The notes under the pieces: model-generated | What the model was told of the DNA's origin: nothing | The model's input: only the letters and a program-made list of their open reading frames with translations | Databases searched by the model: none | NCBI GenBank assembly: GCA_963813555.1 | Contig: CAWEZX010000002.1 | Coordinates: forward strand, 558,001-622,000 | DNA length: 64,000 nucleotides | Source: Roseiarcus sp963813555 | Lineage (GTDB): Bacteria; Pseudomonadota; Alphaproteobacteria; Rhizobiales; Beijerinckiaceae | Direction of reading: 5' to 3' | Shown here: piece by piece, positions 36,695 through 45,564 of the stretch | Layout: every line of letters starts with the position of its first letter | Numbering within the stretch: position 1 is the stretch's first letter | Translations under genes and position numbers: made by a program

Positions 36695-37706
36695 AGCGCC
36701 GATCAGCGGCGAAAGGGCGCTCACCGGCCCTGAAAAGGCCGCGGCCGTGCTGCTGATGATCGGCAAGCCGCCGGCTGCTCGGCTGCTCAAACAATTCGAT
36801 CAGCCGGATTTGCAATCGGTGGCGCGCGCGGCGGCTGGGCTGGGCGCCATTTCGGCGACGACCCTCGATCGGCTGGCCGATGAATTCGCGGCCGACTTCT
36901 CCGCCGGCGCCAATCTGCTTGGCGACGCAGGCCAGGTCAAGAACCTGCTCGCCGATAGCCTGCCGCCTGAGCAAATCGCCGACATTTTTGACTCTCAATC
37001 CGGCGAGACCCGTGAGTTCGATGTATGGCAGGCGTTGGCGCAGGCGCCCGAACCCGCGATCATCGCATTGGTGATGGCGGAGCGAGCGGCGACAGCGACC
37101 TATATCCTCTCCAGGCTCGATCCCGCAGTCGCAAGAAAGATGATCGCTGCGCTGCCGCGCGATCGGCGCAACGCGGCTCTCTGCGGGCTGCTCGCGCCGC
37201 TGGATGTGACGCCGCTCGCTGCGCGCCTCATCGAAGAGGCGGTGGGAAGCGCGTTGAAACAGGCGCCAAAGGCGGCTGCCGGCGGCGACGGACGCTCCCG
37301 CCTCGCCGGCATCATCAACGGCTTCGATCCGGAGGAGGCGGAGGACGCCATGCGGGCGCTCGAACAGGCTCACCCGAAAGACGCAGCGATTGTGAAAACG
37401 ATGCTCTTTTCCTTCAACGATCTGCCGAGACTGTCCGAACGCGCTCGGGCGCTGTTGTTCGACCGCGCCTCGATCGACGTCGTCGTCATGGCCCTCAGGG
37501 GGACCGACGCCGACTTTCGCGACACTGTTCTGTCGTCCATGCCGTCGCGCGGGCGTCGCCTGGTGGAGGGGGAGCTTAATTCCGGCGCGTTCGCGCCGCC
37601 TCAAGACGTCGCCAAGGCGCGCAAGGCCGTCGCCGAGATCGTGCTCGGCATGGCGAGCCGCAATGAGATCGAGCTCGGCGGCCCACCGCCGGCCGAAGCG
37701 GCATGA
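36687..37706 (+). CDS. fliG: Flagellar motor switch protein FliG
   Basis: A 339-residue protein starting at a GTG (36687) that overlaps the fliN end and has AGGAGA just upstream; a longer frame is open but overlaps fliN fully. The N-terminal domain (GPEKAAAVLLMIGKP) meets FliF. The middle armadillo domain and C-terminal torque domain follow, with DLPRLSERARALLFDRASIDVVVMALRG carrying the conserved charged residues that contact MotA. The sequence is divergent, as in other rhizobia. Confidence 0.92.
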   Translation: MLEAPISGERALTGPEKAAAVLLMIGKPPAARLLKQFDQPDLQSVARAAAGLGAISATTLDRLADEFAADFSAGANLLGDAGQVKNLLADSLPPEQIADIFDSQSGETREFDVWQALAQAPEPAIIALVMAERAATATYILSRLDPAVARKMIAALPRDRRNAALCGLLAPLDVTPLAARLIEEAVGSALKQAPKAAAGGDGRSRLAGIINGFDPEEAEDAMRALEQAHPKDAAIVKTMLFSFNDLPRLSERARALLFDRASIDVVVMALRGTDADFRDTVLSSMPSRGRRLVEGELNSGAFAPPQDVAKARKAVAEIVLGMASRNEIELGGPPPAEAA

Positions 37707-37756
37707 GTTTGGGGGCCGCGCCTTGCGCAAACCGTCGGAAGAGACGGGGGTGAGCG

Positions 37757-38842
37757 ATGAGCGGCGACGTCGATCCTGAAGACAAAACCGAGGAGCCGAC
37801 AGAAAAGCGGCTCCAAGATGCGGTCGAGCGGGGCGAGGTCGCTTTTTCCCGCGAAGCGCCGCTGTTCGCCTCGCTGTCCGCGACCCTCGTCGTGCTCATA
37901 TTCGTTATTCCCGCGCGCGCCGAAGGCCTCCTCTCCGCGCTCATTGGCCTCATCGACGACCCAGCCGGTTGGCGGATCGAGCGCCGGGAGGACGTCCTTG
38001 CTCTCGCCGGCCCTCTCGTGGCCGCCGGTGTGCATTTCCTTTTGCCGACGGTGACTATTCTTGCCGCTGCGGGCGTTATCGCTTCCGTCGCTCAGAGCCC
38101 GCCTCGCGTCGTGCCCGAGAGAATCCTGCCCGACGCTTCTCGCATCTCGCTGCGCAAGGGCTTCAGCCGAGTGTTTGGCGCGCGCGGCTGGACGGAATTT
38201 CTCAAGAGCATCCTCAAACTCACGGCGGTGATCGCGGTGGCGATGATGATGCTGGTTGGCCAGAAGGTCGTCCTGCTCACGGCGATGGATATCGATCCGG
38301 GCATGCTGCCGCAGCGTGTGCTCGATCTCTCCGTCAAAACGGTCGCCGCCGTCATGGTCGCGACACTGGTGGTCGCGGCGGCCGACCTCGCTTGGTCTCG
38401 GATCTTATGGCGGCGCGACCATCGGATGAGCAAGCAGGAAGTTAAGGAAGAGCTGCGGCAGGCCGAGGGCGACCGAATGATCAAAGCGCGATTGCGCTCC
38501 CTCCGCCTCGATCGCTCGCGCAAGCGCATGCTCTCGGCGGTGCCGCGCGCGACGATGGTCGTGGTCAATCCCACCCATTACGCGGTCGCCATGCGATACG
38601 TCCGCGCTGAAGGCGGGGCGCCGATGGTGGTCGCCAAGGGCGCCGATTTCATTGCGTTGAAGATCCGATCGATCGCTGAGGAAAGCGGTATTCCAGTGGT
38701 CGAGGACAAGCCGCTTGCGCGCTCGCTCTATGCGGCTGTCGATGTTGATCGGCCAATTCCGGCGGAATTTTATCGAGCCGTCGCCGAGATCGTTCACTTG
38801 ATCCAGCAAAGGAAGGGGCAATGGTCCCAACGAAGGCAATGA
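37757..38842 (+). CDS. flhB: Flagellar export apparatus protein FlhB
   Basis: A 361-residue protein. The N-terminus KTEEPTEKRLQDAVERGEV is the family signature, four transmembrane segments follow, and the cytoplasmic domain contains the autocleavage motif NPTH (residues 271-274, VVNPTHYAVAMRY). FlhB switches the export gate from rod/hook to filament substrates. It follows fliG with a 50-base gap. Confidence 0.96.
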   Translation: MSGDVDPEDKTEEPTEKRLQDAVERGEVAFSREAPLFASLSATLVVLIFVIPARAEGLLSALIGLIDDPAGWRIERREDVLALAGPLVAAGVHFLLPTVTILAAAGVIASVAQSPPRVVPERILPDASRISLRKGFSRVFGARGWTEFLKSILKLTAVIAVAMMMLVGQKVVLLTAMDIDPGMLPQRVLDLSVKTVAAVMVATLVVAAADLAWSRILWRRDHRMSKQEVKEELRQAEGDRMIKARLRSLRLDRSRKRMLSAVPRATMVVVNPTHYAVAMRYVRAEGGAPMVVAKGADFIALKIRSIAEESGIPVVEDKPLARSLYAAVDVDRPIPAEFYRAVAEIVHLIQQRKGQWSQRRQ

Positions 38843-39277
38843 ATGCGCTTCAACGAAGTTTCAGACAGCACCGCCCTTTTAGGAGAGAGCAAATCATCGC
38901 CGATGCGCTGGTCGACTTCGCTAGCGAACTTAGGCTGACCGACGCAGCAGAACTCATGTCAATGATCCGAAACGACCATGCTGCGAATATCGCGGACCTC
39001 GTCAATTCATCGACCGAACTCTTCTTCAAGAGCGGCACGCTGCGCTACGCTCTATCGGCAAGTTTCAAGGCGCCGTGGGACGCGACGCCAATCGTCGAGA
39101 TCGACATGGAGTTCCGCCATGCAGCGGTCTGCGCGTTCTTCCGCCTGACGATCGGTCAGCGCCGCGCAGGAGTTCGAAATCACCGACATTCTTTTCGAAG
39201 ACCAGGGATTGGACGATTTCGCCAAGGGCGAGCGTCTGTCCGCCGCTCTGAAGAGCGCGCGTCTGCCGTCTCACTAG
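38839..39277 (+). pseudogene. Unknown protein of the flagellar operon, frameshifted
   Basis: The ATG at 38839 overlaps the flhB stop (ATGA). The protein begins MNALQRSFRQHRPF and has a helical body (REQIIADALVDFASELRLTDAAELMSMI). Near 39155 the frame shifts by one base, and the C-terminus continues in another frame as AAQEFEITDILFEDQGLDDFAKGERL...ARLPSH, ending in TAG at 39277. Without the indel it would be about 145 residues. Rhizobial flagellar operons often hold an unnamed gene here. Given the intact neighbours, a sequencing indel is quite possible. Confidence 0.65.
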
Positions 39278-39347
39278 CCCCAATCCGCGGCAAGCCCCGT
39301 GCAAGCTCTGACGCGCAGGATCGATCCAATCCCAGTCCAGGAATGGC

Positions 39348-39731
39348 GTGCAATTGTCATCGATCTATCTCTTCGAAGTCGGCTCCCAGAAGGCGCAGTG
39401 GCTGTCCGCGCGCCAAACGGCGATCGCCGGCAACGTCGCCAACGCGAGTACGCCCGGCTATCGCGCGGTCGACATCCAGCCGTTTTCCGCCGTCCTCGAC
39501 TCCTCACCTATCGAATTGGCGACAACCAATCCTGCTCACCTATCGCTGCCTCAATCAGAGGCGGGCGCGATGCGCGAGGTCGAAGTTGACCCGGCGGAAC
39601 AGACGTTTTCCGGCAACACAGTCAATCTTGAACAACAGATGATCAATCTCGGCGGCGTCAATCGAGACTACACGATGACCGCCAACATTCGCCGAGCCTT
39701 TCATCAGCTGCTCCTCTCTGCGCTGAAGTGA
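39348..39731 (+). CDS. flgB: Flagellar proximal rod protein FlgB
   Basis: A 127-residue protein starting at GTG 39348. The rod motif is ARQTAIAGNVANASTPGYRAVDI; the C-terminus is NLEQQMINLGGVNRDYTMTANIRRAF. A normal small FlgB, first of the rod genes flgB-flgC-fliE-flgG. Confidence 0.92.
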   Translation: MQLSSIYLFEVGSQKAQWLSARQTAIAGNVANASTPGYRAVDIQPFSAVLDSSPIELATTNPAHLSLPQSEAGAMREVEVDPAEQTFSGNTVNLEQQMINLGGVNRDYTMTANIRRAFHQLLLSALK

Positions 39732-39737
39732 GGAATC

Positions 39738-40157
39738 ATGCAGGATTCGCTACAGACCGCGCTCCGCATCGCCGCATCCGGGCTTCAAGCGCAATCGACC
39801 CGGCTGCGCGTCGTCTCGCAGAATATCGCCAACGCCCAATCGACCGGCTCGACGCCTGGCGCCGACCCCTACGCCCGCCAGACCGTCTCGTTCGAAAGCG
39901 AGATGGACCGGACGCTCGGCGCCAATGTGGTCGGAGTCAAGTCGATCGGCGTCGATTCGTCTCCCTTCAAGCTCCAGCATGATCCAGGCAACCCGGCCGC
40001 GGACGAAAACGGCATGGTCAAGATGCCGAACGTCGATGTGCTGACGGAGCTGGCGGACATGCGGGAGGCGAACCGCAGCTACGAAGCTAATCTTCAAGTC
40101 GCCAAACAGTCGGCTGACATGCTGAACACCACGATCAGCCTGATCAAAGACGCCTGA
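39738..40157 (+). CDS. flgC: Flagellar proximal rod protein FlgC
   Basis: A 139-residue protein. The N-terminal rod motif is RVVSQNIANAQSTGSTPGADPYARQT; the C-terminal helix is PNVDVLTELADMREANRSYEANLQV. The ATG lies 6 bases after the flgB stop, with GAGGA just before it. Confidence 0.95.
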   Translation: MQDSLQTALRIAASGLQAQSTRLRVVSQNIANAQSTGSTPGADPYARQTVSFESEMDRTLGANVVGVKSIGVDSSPFKLQHDPGNPAADENGMVKMPNVDVLTELADMREANRSYEANLQVAKQSADMLNTTISLIKDA

Positions 40158-40186
40158 ATGGCGAGCATCCACGCCGCGAGGATGGA

Positions 40187-40489
40187 ATGATGATCGAGAA
40201 CGTTTCCGGGATTAGCTCCGCAAGCCTGAGCGCTGGCGTTCGGGGTCCGGCCGCCCCAGCGTCGACCCAAGCGCCGAGTTTCGAACAGGCGCTCGCGCAG
40301 GTGATTGGCTCCGCGGTCAACACGCTGCAAACCGGGGAAGCCGTCGCCATCCAAGGCGTCGAAGGCGCTGTATCGCCGATGAAGGTTGTTGACTCGGTGA
40401 TGGCGGCGCAGCGTTCGCTCCAGACCGTTCTCGCCATCCGCGACAAGGCGGTCTCCGCTTATCAAGACATTGCGCGCATGGCGATCTGA
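40187..40489 (+). CDS. fliE: Flagellar MS-ring/rod adapter FliE
   Basis: A 100-residue protein with the FliE pattern SFEQALAQVIGSAVNTLQTGEAVAIQ and the C-terminal VVDSVMAAQRSLQTVLAIRDKAVSAYQDIARM. It joins the rod to the FliF ring, which is not encoded here. A GAGGATGGA ribosome site precedes the ATG. Confidence 0.94.
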   Translation: MMIENVSGISSASLSAGVRGPAAPASTQAPSFEQALAQVIGSAVNTLQTGEAVAIQGVEGAVSPMKVVDSVMAAQRSLQTVLAIRDKAVSAYQDIARMAI

Positions 40490-40546
40490 TCGGGTCTCGA
40501 AGTTGAATGGCGCGTGAAGTTTCGAGCGAAAGCGAAGGATGTTGAC

Positions 40547-41335
40547 ATGAGAGCGTTGGCGATCGCGGCGACGGGCATGAGCGCCCAGGAGCAAAATCTG
40601 GAGGTGATCGCTAACAATGTCGCCAACATCAACACCACTGGCTTCAAGCGGTCGCGGGCGGAATTCACCGATCTCATCTATCAGACGGAACGCCTGATGG
40701 GCGTGTCGAACCGCGGCCGCGACGCGACCATTCCGGAGGGCGCGCAGATCGGCCTGGGCGTTCGCACCGCCGCGATTCGTAGCGTCAATCTTCAGGGCGC
40801 CCTGACCAATACGGGCAACCAACTCGATCTGGCGATCAATGGGCGCGGTTGGTTTCAAGTGACGACGCCAAACGGCGACACCGTCTATACCCGCGACGGG
40901 GCGTTCAACACCAACGAGAATGGTCAGCTTGTCACCACGGACGGCTATTCAGTCACCCCATCAATTCTCATCCCGCAGACGGCGACCGCGGTCACCGTCA
41001 GCCAGACCGGTCTCGTGACCGCCACGGTTCCGGGCCAGGCGACGCCGCAGCAGCTCGGCCAATTGACGATTGCCAATTTCGTCAACGAGGCCGGTCTGCA
41101 GGCGCTGGGGGGGAATTACTTCCAGCAGACGGCCGCGTCCGGCCAGCCGACCGTCGGAGTTCCAGGCGACACCGCGTTTGGAATCATTCAGCAGGGTTAT
41201 GTCGAGGCGTCCAACGTCGATCCGGTCACGGAGATCACGAATCTCATTTCTGCCCAGCGCGCCTATGAAATGAACTCCAAGGTGATTCAGGCCGCGGACC
41301 AGATGTCGGGCACAATCTCCAACTTGCGTAGCTGA
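40547..41335 (+). CDS. flgG: Flagellar distal rod protein FlgG
   Basis: A 262-residue protein, the standard FlgG length from the ATG at 40547 (AAGGA upstream). NNVANINTTGFKRSRAEF at the N-terminus, LDLAINGRGWFQVTTPNGDTVYTRDG in the middle and EASNVDPVTEITNLISAQRAYEMNSKVI at the C-terminus. It builds the distal rod. Confidence 0.97.
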   Translation: MRALAIAATGMSAQEQNLEVIANNVANINTTGFKRSRAEFTDLIYQTERLMGVSNRGRDATIPEGAQIGLGVRTAAIRSVNLQGALTNTGNQLDLAINGRGWFQVTTPNGDTVYTRDGAFNTNENGQLVTTDGYSVTPSILIPQTATAVTVSQTGLVTATVPGQATPQQLGQLTIANFVNEAGLQALGGNYFQQTAASGQPTVGVPGDTAFGIIQQGYVEASNVDPVTEITNLISAQRAYEMNSKVIQAADQMSGTISNLRS

Positions 41336-41346
41336 GGAGCCGGGGG

Positions 41347-41817
41347 ATGACTTTGAGACGAGCCCATCCGGCTCTTAAAGCCGCGATTGTCGTGCTCGCG
41401 GCAGCTTGCGGAACCCTTGCTGCAGCGCAGGAGGCCCCTGTCCCTACCCCAAAAGCGGTCATCTATCCTGGCGATTTGATCCTCGACGAGATGCTTACCG
41501 ATGTTCCCAACGCGGCACGCGACGGAGCAGGACCGTTCATCAATTCGCGCTCACTCATCGTCGGCAGGGTCGCGCGCCTCACGCTGCTTCCGGGGCACGC
41601 GATTCCCTTTTCGGGTATCGCCAACCGAAAGCTCGTTTCCAACGGCGCAGAGGTTAAGCTCGTTTTTTCCGAGGGCGGTCTCGTGATCATGACTACTGGC
41701 GCGGCGCTGCAAGACGGTTCGATCGGGGACGTGGTCAGGGTCCGAAATAGCGACAGCGGGGTCACTGTATCCGGCGCCGTCCAGCCGGACGGCTCGGTTC
41801 GAGTTAGCGGGGGATGA
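41347..41817 (+). CDS. flgA: P-ring assembly chaperone FlgA
   Basis: A 156-residue periplasmic protein with a signal peptide ending near AAAQE. The SAF-type domain includes GRVARLTLLPGHAIPFSGI and the C-terminal GDVVRVRNSDSGVTVSGAV. Short compared with enteric FlgA, as usual in rhizobia. It overlaps the flgI start by four bases (ATGATG context). Confidence 0.92.
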   Translation: MTLRRAHPALKAAIVVLAAACGTLAAAQEAPVPTPKAVIYPGDLILDEMLTDVPNAARDGAGPFINSRSLIVGRVARLTLLPGHAIPFSGIANRKLVSNGAEVKLVFSEGGLVIMTTGAALQDGSIGDVVRVRNSDSGVTVSGAVQPDGSVRVSGG

Positions 41818-42908
41818 TGCGGCGACTGATTATCGCGCTCGCGCTTTGTCTCCTCGCCGCGCCCGCCCCCGCGGCTCGGATCAAGGACATCTCGGTCCTG
41901 CGCGGCGCGCGCGACAGTCAACTCGTCGGCTATGGCCTTGTGGTTGGTCTGCAGGGCTCCGGCGACACCCTGCGCAACGCACCCTTCACCGAACAGTCTG
42001 TCCAAGCGATGCTCGAGCACCTCGGCCTTGACGTTCACGGCGCCTCGCTCCGTAACCGTAATGTCGCGGCTGTCATCGTCACCTCGGATCTCGCCGCTGG
42101 AATGGAGACGGGCACACGCCTCGACGTCACCGTCTCCGCCCTCGGCGACGCGCCGTCTTTGATGGGCGGAACGCTCCTGCTCACTCAGCTTCAGGCAGCG
42201 GACGGAACGATCTATGCAAGCGCACAAGGCGCGGTCTCAGTGACTGGGTTCGAGACCGCTGGCCAAGGCGAGACGCTGTCGCAAGGCGTCCCGACCGCCG
42301 GCCGCATTCCGAACGGCGCAATCGTCGAGCGCGAGCTTCCATCGTTTGCCGATGAACTGCGTTCGATGCTTGAATTGAAGAACCCGGACTACGCGACCGC
42401 GGTGAGGATCGTCGATGCGATCAACGCCTATTCCCGTGAGCGATTCCGGGCCCATGCGGCCTATGAAGTCGACAGCCGGCAGGTCGAATTGTTCCGCCCG
42501 CGAAATGTCTCGTTCGCGAGGTTCATGGCCGAAATCGGGGAGCTTCAGGTCGAGCCGGACATGGCCGCGCGGGTCGTCCTCGACGCGCGGACCGGAACGG
42601 TCGTCGTCGGTCAGGACGTGCAGATCTCGACCGTCGCGGTAACCTACGGAACGCTGACAGTGCGGGTCGCCGAGGCGCCGCGCGTTTCCCAGCCGGCCCC
42701 GTTCTCGAACGGCAGGACAGTCGTCACGCCCAACACCAGGATCGACGTTGAACAGGGAGGCGGGCCAATCGCCATTGTCGGCGGATCAAGCCTCAGAGCG
42801 CTGGTCAGCGGTTTGAACCGGATCGGCGTCAAGCCGCCGGGGATCATTGCGATCCTTCAGGCGATCAAGACCGCGGGAGCGCTGCAGGCTGATCTGGTCA
42901 TTCAGTAA
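41814..42908 (+). CDS. flgI: Flagellar P-ring protein FlgI
   Basis: A 364-residue periplasmic protein with signal peptide (LLAAPAPA). Family stretches: RIKDISVLRGARDSQLVGYGLVVGLQGSGD, NVAAVIVTSDL, and the C-terminal VSGLNRIGVKPPGIIAILQAIKTAGALQA. Normal length. Confidence 0.97.
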   Translation: MMRRLIIALALCLLAAPAPAARIKDISVLRGARDSQLVGYGLVVGLQGSGDTLRNAPFTEQSVQAMLEHLGLDVHGASLRNRNVAAVIVTSDLAAGMETGTRLDVTVSALGDAPSLMGGTLLLTQLQAADGTIYASAQGAVSVTGFETAGQGETLSQGVPTAGRIPNGAIVERELPSFADELRSMLELKNPDYATAVRIVDAINAYSRERFRAHAAYEVDSRQVELFRPRNVSFARFMAEIGELQVEPDMAARVVLDARTGTVVVGQDVQISTVAVTYGTLTVRVAEAPRVSQPAPFSNGRTVVTPNTRIDVEQGGGPIAIVGGSSLRALVSGLNRIGVKPPGIIAILQAIKTAGALQADLVIQ

Positions 42909-42991
42909 CCGGCACGGCGTCCCAAATTAACTCAAGTCAGCCTAGCGCAAGCCGCGCGGTCGAGGATGGCGTCCATTCTCGAGGCCGACAC

Positions 42992-43546
42992 ATGCCAGCT
43001 GCTTCTCTGTCGCATTGCCGAACGACCCAATCATTTGGCGCGTCCATAGTGCTCAGCGTCGCCGCCGTTCTCGCTGCCTGTCCGGCGGTCGCTCAGGACG
43101 GGCGGAAGCCCGATAGCCAGAAGTCGAAAGCAGTCGCTGACAAAACGCCGGACATCGAAGCCAACCGTTTCTGCGCCAATGCCGCCCCATCGATCGCGGA
43201 GGCGCGCATCGCCTGGGAGACGAGACGTCTCAGCGAACTCGACGGGCAGGTCAAGCAACGCCTAGCCGATCTCGAAAAAGCGGAAGCATCGCTGCAAGAA
43301 TGGGTTGCCAAGCGGGACACAGCCCTCAAGGCGGCAAACGACGAGCTTGTCGCCATTTACGCCAAAATGCAGCCCGAGGCCGCGGCCATTCAAATCGCCG
43401 CGATGGACGATCAAATGGCGGCGTCTATTCTGGGCAAACTCAAGCCCGGCGCGGCAGGGGCAATTCTCGATGAGATGGAGGCGGAGCGAGCAAGCCGGCT
43501 GGCGGTCTTCCTCTCGGGCGCGACCGCCGGAGAGAAGAAATCCTGA
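42992..43546 (+). CDS. motE: MotC-folding chaperone-like protein MotE
   Basis: A 184-residue protein with a signal peptide ending PAVAQ, a long alpha-helical coil (SELDGQVKQRLADLEKAEASL) and an MgtE-N-like end (MQPEAAAIQIAAMDDQMAASILGKLKPGAAGAILDEM). In Sinorhizobium MotE is a periplasmic chaperone for MotC. MotC itself is not in the window. The stop overlaps the flgH ATG by one base. Confidence 0.85.
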   Translation: MPAASLSHCRTTQSFGASIVLSVAAVLAACPAVAQDGRKPDSQKSKAVADKTPDIEANRFCANAAPSIAEARIAWETRRLSELDGQVKQRLADLEKAEASLQEWVAKRDTALKAANDELVAIYAKMQPEAAAIQIAAMDDQMAASILGKLKPGAAGAILDEMEAERASRLAVFLSGATAGEKKS

Positions 43547-44259
43547 TGCGGCGGCTCCTGCCGCCACTGATGCTGGCGATCGCCATGTCGACATCGGGCT
43601 GCTGGAACAGCGCCAGCGAATTCATGCGCGAACCCTTTTTTTCGCCGGTCGGGTCTGGGCTTATTACCGACGAGACGGCGAGCATCCAAAGCGCCAAGGT
43701 CCTTCCGGTCCCCCCGCCTTCCTCGAATGGGCCGCCGCCGTCCCTGTACAGCCAGCCGCGCATCGCCCATGTCGGCGACATCGTGCGGGTGCTCATCTCG
43801 ATCAACGACAAGGCGACGCTCGGCAACGCCTCGACCCGCTCGCAAACAACCACCGACAGCGGCGTGATCGACTTTGGCTACAACAACGGCTCATCATCGT
43901 CATCGTCCAACCAGCCCGCCAAGCTTACGGGTGACCTCACCTCGCAGGCCTCCACCCAAGGGCAGGGCAACATCGACCGGTCCGAGCAGATTCAAGTGTC
44001 GGTCGCGGCGGTCGTCACTCGCGTCCTTCCCAACGGCAACCTTGTCATCTCGGGATCGCAGGAAGTGCGCGTCAACTACGAGATGCGCCAGCTGACCGTC
44101 GCGGGAATCGTGAACCCGCTCGACATCTCGCTCAACAACTCCGTCGCTTATGACCGGATCGCCGAGGCTCGCATCTCCTATGGCGGCCGCGGACGCCAGA
44201 GCGACTTTCAGCAGCCGGCTTGGGGACAGCAAGTTTACGACGCCGTCAGGCCATTTTAG
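43546..44259 (+). CDS. flgH: Flagellar L-ring lipoprotein FlgH
   Basis: A 237-residue outer-membrane lipoprotein: the lipobox STSGC is at residues 16-20. L-ring features include IAHVGDIVRVLISINDKATLGN, a Ser/Asn-rich loop, VTRVLPNGNLVISGSQEVRVN and AEARISYGGRG. Normal length. Confidence 0.96.
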   Translation: MRRLLPPLMLAIAMSTSGCWNSASEFMREPFFSPVGSGLITDETASIQSAKVLPVPPPSSNGPPPSLYSQPRIAHVGDIVRVLISINDKATLGNASTRSQTTTDSGVIDFGYNNGSSSSSSNQPAKLTGDLTSQASTQGQGNIDRSEQIQVSVAAVVTRVLPNGNLVISGSQEVRVNYEMRQLTVAGIVNPLDISLNNSVAYDRIAEARISYGGRGRQSDFQQPAWGQQVYDAVRPF

Positions 44260-44270
44260 CCGGAACGCCG

Positions 44271-44750
44271 ATGTCTGATTCCGCCTTGCCGCAAGGCGCC
44301 ATGAAGGAGCGTTCAAGGAGAGGATCGTTGATCGAACTGGCGATCGTCGTCCTTTTGGGGGCCTGCGCCGGCGCCGCCTTCGAAGCGTGGCGTCCGGCCG
44401 CGGCGCCAGGATTGGACAATCCCGTGGTGTCGTCTGCCGGTGCGCCTCCCGCCCAACCTTCGACGATCGTCGACCTGCCGCCAATCGTAACCAACCTCGG
44501 AGCGCCGCAGGACACGTGGGTTCGGCTCGAAGGCTCCATCATTTTTGATGCGAAGACCTTGCCGCATCCCGAGGCCGTGGCAGGGCAAATTGGCGACGAC
44601 GTCCTCGCCTATCTGCGAACCGTCTCATTGCGTCAGCTTGAGGGGCCGATCGGACTCGAAAGCATCCGCCAGGACCTCAACGAGCGGGCCGCGACCCGCA
44701 GCGGCGGGAAGGTGCGCGCATTCGTGATCCGAACATTGGTGGTGCAATGA
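44271..44750 (+). CDS. fliL: Flagellar basal-body-associated protein FliL
   Basis: A 159-residue inner-membrane protein with one transmembrane helix (LIELAIVVLLGACAGAAFEAW) and a periplasmic stomatin-like domain ending VRAFVIRTLVVQ. It supports the stator. I use the ATG at 44271. The end overlaps fliP by four bases (ATGA). Confidence 0.85.
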   Translation: MSDSALPQGAMKERSRRGSLIELAIVVLLGACAGAAFEAWRPAAAPGLDNPVVSSAGAPPAQPSTIVDLPPIVTNLGAPQDTWVRLEGSIIFDAKTLPHPEAVAGQIGDDVLAYLRTVSLRQLEGPIGLESIRQDLNERAATRSGGKVRAFVIRTLVVQ

Positions 44751-45481
44751 AACGGGCGATCTGCGTAGGCGTCGCGCTCCTTGCGGCAAGCTGTCCGGCG
44801 GCTGCTCAGACCGTCGACCTCAACGCCTTGATCCCTGCCGGCGGCTCGACCGCGAGCGGGCGCATCATCGAGCTCGTCGCGATCCTGACGGTGCTTTCGG
44901 TCGCGCCGGGTCTTCTCATCATGGTCACAAGCTTCACGCGGTTCATCGTCGCGCTTTCGTTTCTGCGTTCCGGCCTCGGCCTGCAGAGCGCGCCCGCCAA
45001 CCTGGTCCTCATCAGCCTGTCGCTGTTCATGACCTTCTTTGTGATGGCGCCGACCTTCGACCGCGCCTGGCAAAATGGCCTTAAGCCCCTGATGGACAAT
45101 CAGATCAGTCAGCAGGACGCACTGGCCAAAGTCGTCGAGCCGTTTCGAGAATTCATGCTCAGTCAGGTGCGAGAAAAGGACATAGCGCTGTTCGAGAGCC
45201 TTTCAAAAGGGCGCTTCGACGTCACGGACCGCTCCAAAGCCGATTTGAGGCTGCTTATCCCCGCCTTCATGATTTCCGAGCTGCGCCGAGGTTTCGAGAT
45301 CGGATTTCTCATTGTGCTGCCGTTTCTGGTCATCGACATGATCGTTGCGACGCTGACGATGTCGATGGGCATGATGATGCTGCCGCCGTCGGTCATCTCG
45401 CTGCCGGTCAAGATCCTGTTTTTCGTGCTCATCGACGGCTGGAACCTCCTGATCGGAAGCCTGGTGCGCTCGGCAACCTGA
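44747..45481 (+). CDS. fliP: Flagellar export gate protein FliP
   Basis: A 244-residue protein with a cleavable signal peptide (PAAAQT) and four transmembrane segments. Signatures: MVTSFTRFIVALSFLRSGLGLQSAP and AFMISELRRGFEIGFLIVLPFLVIDMIVA, with the C-terminal KILFFVLIDGWNLLIGSLV. With FliQ and FliR it forms the export channel. Confidence 0.97.
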   Translation: MKRAICVGVALLAASCPAAAQTVDLNALIPAGGSTASGRIIELVAILTVLSVAPGLLIMVTSFTRFIVALSFLRSGLGLQSAPANLVLISLSLFMTFFVMAPTFDRAWQNGLKPLMDNQISQQDALAKVVEPFREFMLSQVREKDIALFESLSKGRFDVTDRSKADLRLLIPAFMISELRRGFEIGFLIVLPFLVIDMIVATLTMSMGMMMLPPSVISLPVKILFFVLIDGWNLLIGSLVRSAT

Positions 45482-45564
45482 CCTCGAGCGCCTCGAAGTC
45501 AATGCGGCGCCAGCCTGGCGCAAGGCCGCGCGCCTCAAATGGACGTATCCGCCGAGGACTCTCA

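Noticed and set aside
45482..45564. Sigma-54 type promoter before flgE
   Set aside because: A TGGCGC string is present but no TTGC element follows at the required spacing.
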